Below are positions 1-8,337 of a stretch of 49,495 bases of DNA, in pieces. A program made the translations under genes and the position numbers. The stretch covers positions 1-49,495 of the forward strand of contig NZ_LZLE01000088.1 of the NCBI RefSeq assembly GCF_001673155.1, read 5' to 3'. The notes beneath the pieces are model-generated. The model was not told the origin of the DNA, did no database searches, and saw only the letters and a list, made by a program, of their open reading frames with translations. Within the stretch, counting starts at the first letter, position 1; each line of letters begins with the position of its first letter. Origin of the DNA: Mycobacterium sp. 1423905.2. Its GTDB lineage: Bacteria > Actinomycetota > Actinomycetes > Mycobacteriales > Mycobacteriaceae.

Positions 1-573
1 ACCGAAGACAATGTTGCGCCACGCCTGCGCGATGCCCTCCGACCCTGATGCACACGCCGAGACGAAGGTGTTGACCCCGGCCTTGGCGCGCCGTTCCAGG
101 CCGACTGCAGCGGCGGGACCGTCTGGCATGTACTTCTGCACCGCGAACGGCGAGACCGCTTCGATGCCGCGCGCACGCATGTCGTCGTAGCTGAACACCA
201 TCTCCTCGGCGGAGCCAAGCCCGGTTCCGACGGACACCATCAGGCGGTTGCTGTCCACCTCCGGCGATCCCGCGTTCTCCCACACCCTGCGGGTCAACAC
301 CGTCGACATCCGCTGCAGGTAGCCCATGCGACGCAACTCGGCCTTGGTCAGCTGGCTGTCGAATTCCTCCAACAGGTGACCACCGATGCGAACGGGCAGG
401 TCGAATTGCTCGACGAAAGGATCGTCAAGGACCCGGATACCACTTTGCGAGTCGAGCAACATCTTCCATGTGGTTTCCATGTCAGGTGCCAGCGCAGTGG
501 TCATAGCCATACCGGTCACGACCACATTCGGAAATGCTTTTCCGGTAACTAATTCGGTCATCGGTCTAGCCAT
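1..573 (-). CDS. kasB: Beta-ketoacyl-ACP synthase, KasB type (N-terminal part, runs off the left edge)
   Basis: Read on the minus strand from ATG 573, the protein begins MARPMTELVTGKAFP and continues with KasB landmarks such as SGIRVLDDPFVEQFDLPVR, GYLQRMSTVL and the active-site loop SACASG (Cys codon at 52-54). KasB extends meromycolate chains in the FAS-II system using AcpM-bound substrates in the cytoplasm. Counting from the alternative ATG 561 (MTELV), the nucleophile is residue 170, the number I remember for M. tuberculosis KasB. An AAAGGA box at 575-580 is badly spaced for both starts, so the start is uncertain. The C-terminal half with the catalytic histidines lies outside the window. 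In the canonical operon kasA precedes kasB; here a divergent unrelated gene does, so this is probably a stand-alone extra copy. Confidence 0.88.
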   Translation of the reverse strand, partial: MARPMTELVTGKAFPNVVVTGMAMTTALAPDMETTWKMLLDSQSGIRVLDDPFVEQFDLPVRIGGHLLEEFDSQLTKAELRRMGYLQRMSTVLTRRVWENAGSPEVDSNRLMVSVGTGLGSAEEMVFSYDDMRARGIEAVSPFAVQKYMPDGPAAAVGLERRAKAGVNTFVSACASGSEGIAQAWRNIVFG

Positions 574-907
574 ATTCCTTTCATTTTCACAATCGGTGCG
601 CGCGCACACGGCTCCCGTCCCATGAGGCGCAAAGACTTAGTTGTGCGGTCAATCGACAGCTGCGAGGGACGTCGTCAGGGCGAGTGGCGGGCAGCGCATC
701 GCTGCCTCATCGCCTCGGCTGTTAATAGAACCTTAAGAAGCATACCGTCAATCGGCACCAGAACCGACGCAGCGGCCGATCAACGGCCACGTCGTGCCCG
801 CCAGTCGAGCATTCCGCCCGCTGCCAGATGTGCGCCAAGTCACAAAATTAGGTGCCGCGCGGCCTGTTCGCATGACGCCCGGTGACCTCGGCCTTTACCC
901 TGATCCC
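574..907. promoter_or_regulatory. Divergent intergenic region between kasB paralogue and YdeI-like gene
   Basis: This 334-base gap must hold the promoters of both flanking genes. A perfect 12-base palindrome GTGCGCGCGCAC lies at 596-607, about 25 bases upstream of the kasB start. On the plus strand TACCCT (896-901) sits 6 bases before GTG 908, the geometry of a leaderless mycobacterial promoter. No convincing small ORF, tRNA or terminator was seen in the rest. Confidence 0.4.
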
Positions 908-1174
908 GTGAAAAGCAAGCAGGTGCCCGGCGGGGTGGTCCATGAGCTGCCTGCAGATTTGCACGAGGCGCTGGTAGGCAATTCGACGGCACTTGCCGCC
1001 TGGGAGGACATCACTCCGCTGGCGCGCAATGAATTTATCTGCTGGGTCGAAGACGCCAAGCAGGCCAAGACACGGCAACGCCGCATTCGCCGGACCCAGG
1101 AAGAACTCGAAGAAGGCAAGCGCCGGCCGTGCTGCTGGCCCGGGTGCAAGCATCGCGAGCGCACCGGCAAGTAG
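908..1174 (+). CDS. Small YdeI/OmpD-associated-type protein
   Basis: An 88-residue protein starting at GTG 908. The stretch AAWEDITPLARNEFICWVED followed by AKQAKTRQRRIRRTQEELEEG is the signature of the C-terminal YdeI/OmpD-associated family: a helix with a conserved W, the ARNEFI core and a basic R-rich helix. The tail contains CCWPGCKHRE, two close cysteines and a histidine that could bind metal. The start is chosen because no Shine-Dalgarno sequence precedes GTG 908, while a TACCCT -10 box lies 6 bases upstream, so the mRNA is probably leaderless. An in-frame ATG at 872 is an alternative. The molecular function of this family is not established; YdeI has been linked to resistance against cationic peptides in enterobacteria. 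Confidence 0.72.
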   Translation: MKSKQVPGGVVHELPADLHEALVGNSTALAAWEDITPLARNEFICWVEDAKQAKTRQRRIRRTQEELEEGKRRPCCWPGCKHRERTGK

Positions 1175-1199
1175 CCGCTACTCAACGAGGGGATTGAGG

Positions 1200-1919
1200 G
1201 TGCGAAGACGAGGCGGACCGTCGCGTTCCGCGGGTGCGCGGCTGGCTTCTTGCTTGGTGCTAACGTCCTGCCTCGCGCTCGCGAGCTGTGACACGGTCGT
1301 CTCCGGCACCCCGAAAGCTGTCCCCCGCGGACCTGCCACGAGCGGCCCGATCTATCCATCGCAGCTGGAGGATTTGCTGATGCCCTCCGGATCGTTCTCG
1401 GTAGTTCCCGATAGCCCGATGACCGAAGAAGACATGCAGTCCGCCTTATTCGTCGCAGCCGATCCGGCCCAGTGCCATGGCGCCGTCGCGTTCGGCCGCT
1501 TCCCCCTGTTCCCGGCGACCTATACCGGCCGCGAGGCACGTACCCAGCAAGACCATGTGCGCGATCAACACCAGCTGCTGGAAGTCTCGGCGACCTATCC
1601 CAGCAATTTCAACGCCGCAGCGTTTCTCGACTCGGTGCGCAGCACCGTGTCGGGTTGTCAGCGTGCCGTCACCGCCTGGGGCGACAACGGTCGAGGCATG
1701 ACGGTGAACCCGACGCCGTTGGTCTCCGGTCCGCCGGAGGTCGCCCAGTGGGCTACGAATTTGGCTGGACAGCAATGGTTTTGTGACTTCGCCGTCATCG
1801 CTAAGGCCAATGTGGTGTCGGAGATGGTCACCTGCTCCCCCGACCGATCCGTCGACATCCTGGCGTTGATCTCCAAGCGGCTGAAGAAGATCAATGACCT
1901 GCTCGACGCCAGATCGTGA
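1200..1919 (+). CDS. Lipoprotein with PknH-type sensor domain
   Basis: From GTG 1200 the product has 239 residues. The N-terminus VRRRGGPSRSAGARL is basic, followed by a hydrophobic segment and the lipobox LASC, so the mature protein should be a lipidated, externally exposed lipoprotein. The remaining part looks like the extracellular sensor domain of PknH and of the LpqQ/LppH-like lipoproteins: four further cysteines occur in QCHGAV, SGCQRA, FCDFAV and TCSPD, the number needed for the two disulfides of that fold. A GAGG box just before GTG 1200 supports this start; longer upstream readings run through the preceding gene in another frame. Its last 29 bases overlap the convergent transporter gene. 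The ligand is unknown. Confidence 0.75.
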   Translation: MRRRGGPSRSAGARLASCLVLTSCLALASCDTVVSGTPKAVPRGPATSGPIYPSQLEDLLMPSGSFSVVPDSPMTEEDMQSALFVAADPAQCHGAVAFGRFPLFPATYTGREARTQQDHVRDQHQLLEVSATYPSNFNAAAFLDSVRSTVSGCQRAVTAWGDNGRGMTVNPTPLVSGPPEVAQWATNLAGQQWFCDFAVIAKANVVSEMVTCSPDRSVDILALISKRLKKINDLLDARS

Positions 1920-3930
1920 CGGCCCGCTCAGTCCCTGACGAGATTGACATCGGTGTCTCGTTGTCGGCCGCTTGGCCGGCGCTCCGGCGTTCATTGCCTT
2001 CCGGCGCCACTCGCGCGATCCGCGACTCGATGTCGTAGGGCACGATGATGGCCGTAGCGCCCCGAATGCGGCTGACGGCCCGCGCCATCTTGTCCGCGGT
2101 GCGGTCGTGCAGGAGGCGACCTAACAGCGGCGAATAGGTCCGACGCGGCAGGAGCACCGTGACTTTGGCCTCCGGGTGATCTCTGAGCACCTGAGACACC
2201 AACTGGTGTGCTGCCCGGCTGAGGTGACGATCCGGGCAGTCGACGACCCGCAACGGGGTCTCGTGTTCGAAGCGCTGCCAGCGCTGTTGAAGCCCTGCCG
2301 CGTGGTCTGCGTCGATCACGAAGTGAACGGCGCTGAGTTCGTCGGCGTGCAAACCGTTTCCGTAGCGCAGTGCTTCGATTTCGGCGAGGTCCACCGAATC
2401 CACGAAGACGAGCACCCGTAGTCGGGGATGGCGCGCGAGATCCGGACGCTCGGTGTGCGACATCTCCAGCACCGATGCCTCCGCCCGGTACTTCTGATTG
2501 AGCCGCATCAAACCGAGTACCAGCGCGGGGAACACCACAGCGATGAGCCAGGCGCCTTCGGTGAATTTCGCTACCACGAAGATGCCCACCACGAACGTCG
2601 ACAAAATACCCGCCGACAAGTTGACCGCCAGCTTGCGCCGCCACCCCTCATGGCGGTGAATCAGGTGATGCTTCGTCATGCCGTAACCGGCCATGGCGAA
2701 CCCAGTGAATACACCGATGGCGTAGAAGGGCACCAACGTGGTGACCGATCCCTTGGTGATGATCAACAACGTCACCGACAACGCGGTCAAGGTGAGGATG
2801 CCGTTGGAAAACACCAGGCGATGACCACGTTTGGTCAGTGGTCGCGGCAAGAACCGGTCCTCGGCAACGAAACTCGCCAACGCGGGAAACCCGTTGAAAC
2901 TGGTGTTGCAGCCGGTGAACAGAATGGCAGCGGTGGAGGCTTGCACCAGGAAATATAAGGCGTTTCCGATTACCCCGTGGCCGAAGACAACACGGGCGAT
3001 CTCCGACAGCATGGACGGGTACTCACTCAGATACGGAGTCGCATGCGTGACATGAGCCAGCCAGGCGACTCCCGCCAGCAAGAAGCCGAGGACACAAGCC
3101 ATCCGCGTCAGCACCCGCCGCGCGTTGGCCCCTTCGGGCTTGCGGAAGGTGTTGATGGTGTTGGAAATTGCCTCCAGGCCGGTCAGCGAGGTACCGCCGT
3201 TGGCGAACGCGCGAAGGACAACCAGCACTGTCGCACCCATCACCAAGCCGCTTCCTTGGTGCACCGGTACTGCGCCCACGATTCGTTGCGGGTCGTATTT
3301 CGGCAACCCCCAGACCATTTCACGCACCAAACCGGTCACGATCGTCAGCGTGATCATGCAGACGAAGAAGTACGTCGTGACGGCAAACGCCCGACCCGAC
3401 TGGCGTAGACCGCGCAAGTTGGCAACGCACATCAAAAGGACCACAGCCACCGTGATTTCCAAGTGATACGGCCGCAAAGGCGGGATGGCCGAAACTACCG
3501 CAACCGTCCCGGCTGCCGGCTGCACCGCCACGGTGACCACGTAATCGATCAGCAACGCCGCCGCAGCGATCTGCGCCACCCGCGGTCCGAAGTTGTCCCT
3601 GGCCACCATGTATGCGCCGCCCGCGCGGCTATACGTCATGACCACCTGGCGGTATGACGCGGTGACCAACACCAGGATCAGCAGCACCACGCCCGTGACC
3701 GGCAGTAATAAGGCGAACGCGGCCATGCCGGCGGCGGGCAGCAGTTCGATCATGATCTGTTCGGGACCGTAGGCGGTCGAGGAGATCGCGTCCGGGGAAA
3801 GTGCGCCCAGCGCAATTCGATTGGACAACCGCTCGGAGTCAAGCTGGTCGGTGGTCAGCGGCTTGCCCAGGAGCAGCCGCTTGCACTTATCGGTCAATGA
3901 CGGCGGTATCCCGCCGACCGATGTCGCCAT
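1891..3930 (-). CDS. KimA-like APC-superfamily potassium transporter, copy 1
   Basis: A 679-residue membrane protein. Residues from about 45 to 470 contain roughly 12 hydrophobic segments and the family motif LSPDAISSTAYGPEQ near the first transmembrane helix; a cytosolic C-terminal domain follows (about 480-640, with LRVLVFVDSVDLAEIEALRYG and TVLLPRRTYSPLLGRLLHDR), as in KimA of Bacillus and Rv2690c-like mycobacterial proteins. KimA imports K+ with protons. I infer potassium transport from this architecture and from the divergent RCK channel beyond copy 2. ATG 3930 is preceded by GAGGAAGTG. The C-terminal tail is about 30 residues longer than in copy 2. It lies 102 bases downstream of copy 2 on the same strand and overlaps the lipoprotein gene tail by 29 bases. 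General amino-acid permease is the alternative reading. Confidence 0.8.
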   Translation of the reverse strand: MATSVGGIPPSLTDKCKRLLLGKPLTTDQLDSERLSNRIALGALSPDAISSTAYGPEQIMIELLPAAGMAAFALLLPVTGVVLLILVLVTASYRQVVMTYSRAGGAYMVARDNFGPRVAQIAAAALLIDYVVTVAVQPAAGTVAVVSAIPPLRPYHLEITVAVVLLMCVANLRGLRQSGRAFAVTTYFFVCMITLTIVTGLVREMVWGLPKYDPQRIVGAVPVHQGSGLVMGATVLVVLRAFANGGTSLTGLEAISNTINTFRKPEGANARRVLTRMACVLGFLLAGVAWLAHVTHATPYLSEYPSMLSEIARVVFGHGVIGNALYFLVQASTAAILFTGCNTSFNGFPALASFVAEDRFLPRPLTKRGHRLVFSNGILTLTALSVTLLIITKGSVTTLVPFYAIGVFTGFAMAGYGMTKHHLIHRHEGWRRKLAVNLSAGILSTFVVGIFVVAKFTEGAWLIAVVFPALVLGLMRLNQKYRAEASVLEMSHTERPDLARHPRLRVLVFVDSVDLAEIEALRYGNGLHADELSAVHFVIDADHAAGLQQRWQRFEHETPLRVVDCPDRHLSRAAHQLVSQVLRDHPEAKVTVLLPRRTYSPLLGRLLHDRTADKMARAVSRIRGATAIIVPYDIESRIARVAPEGNERRSAGQAADNETPMSISSGTERAVTIWRRAGH

Positions 3931-3952
3931 AACGCATCACTTCCTCAGTCTT

Positions 3953-3964
3953 AACGAAATGTCA
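3953..3964 (-). promoter_or_regulatory. 12-mer TGACATTTCGTT upstream of KimA-like copy 1
   Basis: This element, 22 bases before the copy 1 start codon, matches 11 of 12 bases of TGACATATCGTT found upstream of copy 2 (6033-6044). Surrounding sequence is otherwise poorly conserved, so it may be a shared operator or sigma-factor site, or a leftover of the duplication. TTAAGACT follows directly and could serve as a -10-like box. Confidence 0.35.
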
Positions 3965-4026
3965 TGTGCGGCAGGCGACATGGCACAGGCCAGCCGGCAT
4001 GAATTATTGAACCTGTCGCGCAGGCT

Positions 4027-4039
4027 GGGATGTCATCCC
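4027..4039. repeat. Small palindrome at the end of KimA-like copy 2
   Basis: GGGAT-GTC-ATCCC is a perfect 5-base inverted repeat spanning the stop codon of copy 2. It might weakly attenuate transcription into copy 1, but has no U-tract and is too short to be called a terminator. Confidence 0.25.
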
Positions 4040-5979
4040 GCGCGGGTTGCCTCCGCGATCCGGGACTCGATGTCGTAGGGCACAATCTGCGCCGTCGCCC
4101 CGGGAATGCGGCTGACGGCGCGGGCTATTTTGTCCGCGGTTCGGTCGTGAAGCAAGCGACTCACCAACGGTGAGTAGGTGCGACGGGGCAACAGCACCGT
4201 CACCTTGGTGTCCGGATGATCGTTGAGCACATCGAAAATCAGTTGGTGCGCGGCGCGGCTCAGGTGACGATCGGGACAATCGACCATCCGCAGCGCAGTC
4301 TCGTGCTCGAAGTGATCCCAACGCTGCTGCAACCGCTCGGCTCGCAGCGCGTCGATCACCAGGTGCACGGCGGTGAGATCGTCGGCATGCAGGCCGTTGC
4401 CATAGCGCAATGCCTCGATTTCGGCGAGGTCGACGGCGTCGACGAAGACGAAGACCCGGTGCTGCGTATAACGGGCGACAGTGGGCCGCTCACTGTGTGA
4501 AACCTCGAGAACGGACGCCTCCGCACGGTACTTCTGATTGAGTCGCATCAAGGCGAACACCAGCACCGGGAAGACAATCACGATGAGCCATGCACCTTCG
4601 TCGAACTTGGCTACCGCGAAGATACCCACCACGACGGTGGACAGGATTCCTGCCGACAAGTTGACTGCGAGCTTGGCTCGCCAAGCCGGGCCGCGTTGCC
4701 TGAGATGGTATTTCGTCATGCCGTAGCCGGCCATCGAGAAACCGGTGAATACGCCGATTGCATAGAACGGGACCAGCGCGTTGACCGATCCGCCGGTGAT
4801 GACCAGCAACGCTACCGACAATGCGGTCAGGGTAATGATGCCGTTGGAGAACACCAGGCGATGGCCCCGCTTCATGAGCGGGCGCGGCAGGAACCGATCT
4901 TCTGCGACAAAGCTCGCCAACGCCGGGAAACCGTTGAAACTGGTATTCCCACCGGTGTACAGGATCGCTGCGGTCGACGCCTGCAGAAGGAAGTAGAGAA
5001 CGTTGCCAATGATCCCGTGCCCGAACACCACCCGGGCGATCTCGGATAAGACCGACGGGTACCCGTCGACGTACGGTGTGGCGTGAGTGACGTGCGCCAG
5101 CCAGGCCACCCCGGTGAGCAGGAATCCGAGAATGCCAGCCATGATCGTCATCACTCGGCGAGCATTGGGCCCCTCGGGTTTACGCAGACTGCTGACCGTG
5201 TTGGAGATCGCCTCGACTCCGGTCAGCGAGGATCCTCCATTGGCGAACGCGCGCAACAGGATCAACACGGTTGCGCCCATCACCAACCCGTTGCCCTGGT
5301 GAACGGGCACCGCGCCGGCGATGTGTTCTGGATCGTAGGTGGGCAGGTTGCCGAACAGCTCACGTGCCACACCGATGAGGATCATGCCGGCCACCATGAC
5401 CACGAAGGCGTAGGTGGGCACGGCGAAACGAACGCCGGCTTCTCGCAGCCCACGCAGATTGGCGAAGCACATCAGTATGACCATCCCCACCGTGATGTCC
5501 AAGCTGTAAGGGCCCAAGACAGGTAGCGCGGAGACGACGGCGACTGTCCCAGCGGCGCACTGCACCGCCACGGTGACCACGTAGTCGATCAATAACGATG
5601 CGGCTGCGATTTGCGCCACTCGCGGCCCGAAGTTTTCCCGGGCCACCACATAGGACCCGCCGGATCGGGTGTAGACCATGACGACCTGGCGGTAGGACGC
5701 GGTAACCAACACCAGGATCAGCAGGATGACACCGGTGATGGGCACCAGCAGCGCGAACGCGGCCATGCCGGCGGCGGGTAATAGTTCAATCAAAATCTGT
5801 TCGGAGCCATAGGCCGTCGACGAAATCGCGTCGGGTGAAAGCACGCCTAACGCAACCGGATTCGACAGTCTTTCATGCTGGAGCTGATCAGTGATCAACG
5901 GCTTGCCCAGGAAGCTTCGCTTGCACAGGTCGGAGAACGAAGACCACTCTTTCGGGTTCTCAGCCAAAGTCGTTGCCAC
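4033..5979 (-). CDS. KimA-like APC-superfamily potassium transporter, copy 2
   Basis: A 648-residue paralogue of the downstream gene, collinear over the whole length (LSPDAISSTAYGSEQ near the first helix, SEIARVVFGHG, TSFNGFPALASFVAEDRFLP, and a C-terminal domain with HRVFVFVDAVDLAEIEALRYG). The start is GTG 5979 (VATTLAENPKEW), because AAGGA lies about 8 bases upstream; extending to 6045 would add 22 residues of arginine-rich sequence absent from copy 1. It is the upstream member of the tandem pair. KimA-type proteins import K+; whether the two copies differ in affinity or regulation cannot be read from sequence. The 366-base upstream gap to the leader ORF holds the divergent promoters. Confidence 0.8.
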   Translation of the reverse strand: MATTLAENPKEWSSFSDLCKRSFLGKPLITDQLQHERLSNPVALGVLSPDAISSTAYGSEQILIELLPAAGMAAFALLVPITGVILLILVLVTASYRQVVMVYTRSGGSYVVARENFGPRVAQIAAASLLIDYVVTVAVQCAAGTVAVVSALPVLGPYSLDITVGMVILMCFANLRGLREAGVRFAVPTYAFVVMVAGMILIGVARELFGNLPTYDPEHIAGAVPVHQGNGLVMGATVLILLRAFANGGSSLTGVEAISNTVSSLRKPEGPNARRVMTIMAGILGFLLTGVAWLAHVTHATPYVDGYPSVLSEIARVVFGHGIIGNVLYFLLQASTAAILYTGGNTSFNGFPALASFVAEDRFLPRPLMKRGHRLVFSNGIITLTALSVALLVITGGSVNALVPFYAIGVFTGFSMAGYGMTKYHLRQRGPAWRAKLAVNLSAGILSTVVVGIFAVAKFDEGAWLIVIVFPVLVFALMRLNQKYRAEASVLEVSHSERPTVARYTQHRVFVFVDAVDLAEIEALRYGNGLHADDLTAVHLVIDALRAERLQQRWDHFEHETALRMVDCPDRHLSRAAHQLIFDVLNDHPDTKVTVLLPRRTYSPLVSRLLHDRTADKIARAVSRIPGATAQIVPYDIESRIAEATRAG

Positions 5980-6345
5980 TGAATTACATTCCTTCCCCCC
6001 AAGCCTATGACGTCGCCGAAAGCCTAGCCGCAAACGATATGTCAACGCCTTGCCCGAAGATGTCTGTCAGAAAGTTGCCAGGAGCTTCCCATGAACCCTT
6101 GATATGGATGTAACAAAGTAGCGAGACCGTAGAAACAAGAAACCTGCCGAGCCGCCCTTGTCACCGGCATAGTGCCGCACAGCAGGTGCTGGCTCGATCA
6201 TGACGCTCGTCAAGCTCAGGCCAATACGCTTGTCAATGAGTGTCTTTCGATGTAGACACGGCCGACCAACTGGTTCAGCCACGTTTAACCGTGGACATCG
6301 AGCTGACGGCAGCGATCTTCGTTGCCGACCAGAGGAGGGGAGTTC
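5980..6345. promoter_or_regulatory. Divergent control region between KimA-like pair and RCK channel
   Basis: On the minus strand it contains TGACATATCGTT (6033-6044), the counterpart of the copy 1 element, which includes a perfect TTGACA hexamer (6040-6045). On the plus strand TTGTCA (6230-6235) and TAGACA (6253-6258) are separated by 17 bases and could form a promoter about 90 bases before the leader ORF. I saw no recognisable c-di-AMP (ydaO) riboswitch core, although KimA genes in Firmicutes are controlled by one. No other gene is apparent. Confidence 0.35.
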
Positions 6346-6477
6346 ATGGCACATGAGAAGGGCTGTGTAACAGCACGATTTGTTCGGTCGGCCTCACCGC
6401 AACAGTTATTTAATTGCGTAAGCGCAACATTCGGCAATGGCTCGCGCACGCTCGATGCAACTTTCTCGAAGGGGTGA
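6346..6477 (+). CDS. Short leader ORF (43 codons) before the RCK channel
   Basis: ATG 6346 is preceded by AGAGGAGGGG, one of the strongest Shine-Dalgarno sequences in the window, at 7-base spacing. The ORF encodes 43 residues beginning MAHEKGCVTARFVRSAS and ending TLDATFSKG, with no homologue I recognise and no transmembrane segment. Its stop TGA (6475-6477) lies 5 bases before the channel ATG at 6483, so translation is probably coupled. It could be a regulatory leader peptide, or simply deliver ribosomes to the weaker channel start. The evidence is the ribosome binding site and the spacing only. Confidence 0.5.
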   Translation: MAHEKGCVTARFVRSASPQQLFNCVSATFGNGSRTLDATFSKG

Positions 6478-6482
6478 GCTTT

Positions 6483-8249
6483 ATGCACCAACACGTGATC
6501 GTCAGCGGTGACGACGCGCTGGCGACGACGATTATCGAGGAATTGAAGAGAGCCGGCGCGACAGTTGCCAGACTGATCGGCCCAGAACTCGCGGGCACGC
6601 GAGTCAAAGCCGAACTTGTCAGGGCGGGAATCGCTCACGCGGCGGCCATCGTATGCGCCGGGAATGACGACGCGACCAATCTCGAGGTCGCCTTATTGGC
6701 GAGGAAGGCCAGCCGCACCATTCGAGTGGTGGCCCGGCTGGCCAATGATGTGCTGCGTGAGGCGGTAGCCGTTGATGACGGGCCGAGCGCCATATTTAAT
6801 GTCGCCGACCTCGCCGGTACCGCGGTCGTCGAGGCCTGCCTGGCGCGCACCACGCACCCCTTTCGTGCGGCCGGCATCGATTTTGTCGTCTTCGGCGCCG
6901 AAGCGCCGCGCGATGCCACCTTGCGCGAGATCTACGGCAACTTAGCGCCCGTTGCGATCGTCCGCGGACAGGATAAGACCACATCCGGCAAGGTGGTGCC
7001 TTGTCCTGCCCGCGACGAGCATGTTCGGGCCGGTGACTGGACATCGATGATCGGTACCCCCGATGAGCTCGCCGCCTGCGGCGTCAGGGTTCCCCGTAAC
7101 TCCCGGACGCGCTCACGGCAGTCACGCCTGCGCCGGACTATCGACGCGGCCCGGACATTGCCGGCCGAGGTCAACCCGGCTTTCTATCCGGTAATCGCTG
7201 CGTTGATGGTGTTGATCCTGGGATCCACTACGCTGCTGCACTATTCGTACCAACATCCGGGGATGTCGTGGGTCGACGCCTTCTACTTCACCAACGAGAC
7301 GATCACCACCACGGGCTACGGCGATTTCAGCTTCGCCCAGCAGCCCACCTGGCTGAGACTGTACGCAGCCATGCTGATGCTGGGCGGTGTTACCACCACC
7401 GCGCTGCTGGTCGCGTTCGTCGCTGACGTACTCCTCTCGCGTCGGTTCGTGTTCTCCTCCGGGCGTCCGCGCGCCCGTCATCTGCGCAACCACGTCATCG
7501 TGGTCGGACTGAGTGCTTTGGGCACCCGGGTAGTCACCGATCTGACTAACGCCGGTTACGACGTCGCGGTGATCGAAAGGGATCAGAACAACCCATATCT
7601 GTCGACAGCGGCAGAACTCGATGTCCCGGTGATATTCGGCGACGCCACCCTGCGACAGACCCTGGAGGCCGCTCGCGTTGACAGAGCGCGTGCCGTGGCG
7701 GTGTTGACCCGTGACGACATGATCAACATCGAGACCGGAATCATCCTTCGCGAAATGCTCGGTCCAGAGGTCAAATCGGCCGCCAACCGCCGGGGCCGGA
7801 TTCCCCTTGTGCTGCGCGTGTATGACCACGAGCTCGGCTCTGCGGTGGCGCAGCGGTTCGGCTTCGAAAACGTCCGCTCCACAGTCGAACTCGCTGCGCC
7901 ATGGTTCATTGGCGCGGCACTTGGCCTGCGGGTGATGGGCACCTTTTCGGTTGGAGATCGCTCGTTCATGGTGGGCGGAATGCACGTCGGCGCGGGCAGT
8001 GAACTGGATGGGCTTCAGATGTTCGAGATGTCGACACAAACTCGAGTCATTGCCATCACCAGAGAGGACGCGCCGGCCCAATTGCACCCACGCCGCGATG
8101 CCAGGCTCAGCGCCGGCGACACCGTGTTCCTTGTCGGACCTTATCGGGAACTGCTGGCCACCCTGCGAAAGGGGCAACCACCGCGACAACCGGTTGTGCA
8201 CGATGCGTCCGTCCTCGAGGACGAACAGGTGAAGTCAAAGGTCTCATAA
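6483..8249 (+). CDS. Potassium channel with TrkA/RCK domains on both sides of the pore
   Basis: A 588-residue protein. Residues 1-120 form a TrkA-N-like Rossmann domain (HQHVIVSGDDALATTIIEEL). About residues 240-325 contain two membrane helices around the K+ selectivity filter TTTGYGD at 275-281. From about 335 a second TrkA-N domain begins (HVIVVGLSALGTRVVTDL), then a TrkA-C-like segment. It should be a ligand-gated K+ channel of the inner membrane, with nucleotides or cations binding the RCK domains. ATG 6483 is chosen over a TTG at 6414 because the Rossmann strand starts immediately and AAGGGG precedes it; the upstream bases belong to the leader ORF. Its divergent neighbours are KimA-like importers, so the locus probably balances K+ import and flux. 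Confidence 0.85.
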   Translation: MHQHVIVSGDDALATTIIEELKRAGATVARLIGPELAGTRVKAELVRAGIAHAAAIVCAGNDDATNLEVALLARKASRTIRVVARLANDVLREAVAVDDGPSAIFNVADLAGTAVVEACLARTTHPFRAAGIDFVVFGAEAPRDATLREIYGNLAPVAIVRGQDKTTSGKVVPCPARDEHVRAGDWTSMIGTPDELAACGVRVPRNSRTRSRQSRLRRTIDAARTLPAEVNPAFYPVIAALMVLILGSTTLLHYSYQHPGMSWVDAFYFTNETITTTGYGDFSFAQQPTWLRLYAAMLMLGGVTTTALLVAFVADVLLSRRFVFSSGRPRARHLRNHVIVVGLSALGTRVVTDLTNAGYDVAVIERDQNNPYLSTAAELDVPVIFGDATLRQTLEAARVDRARAVAVLTRDDMINIETGIILREMLGPEVKSAANRRGRIPLVLRVYDHELGSAVAQRFGFENVRSTVELAAPWFIGAALGLRVMGTFSVGDRSFMVGGMHVGAGSELDGLQMFEMSTQTRVIAITREDAPAQLHPRRDARLSAGDTVFLVGPYRELLATLRKGQPPRQPVVHDASVLEDEQVKSKVS

Positions 8250-8337
8250 GCAACGCACACCCTGGAAGAACCCAACGTTGTGATGTTGTCGAGGGGGAAT
8301 TTTTGTTATCTCTACTTGCGGTCGGTATTGCCTGACA

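Noticed and set aside
5980..6345. c-di-AMP (ydaO) riboswitch before the KimA-like gene
   Set aside because: Considered because of KimA regulation in Bacillus, but I could not find the conserved core elements in the 366-base region on either strand.
7122..8201. 359-codon minus-strand ORF
   Set aside because: Antisense of the channel gene; composition typical of GC-rich shadow frames and no ribosome binding site.
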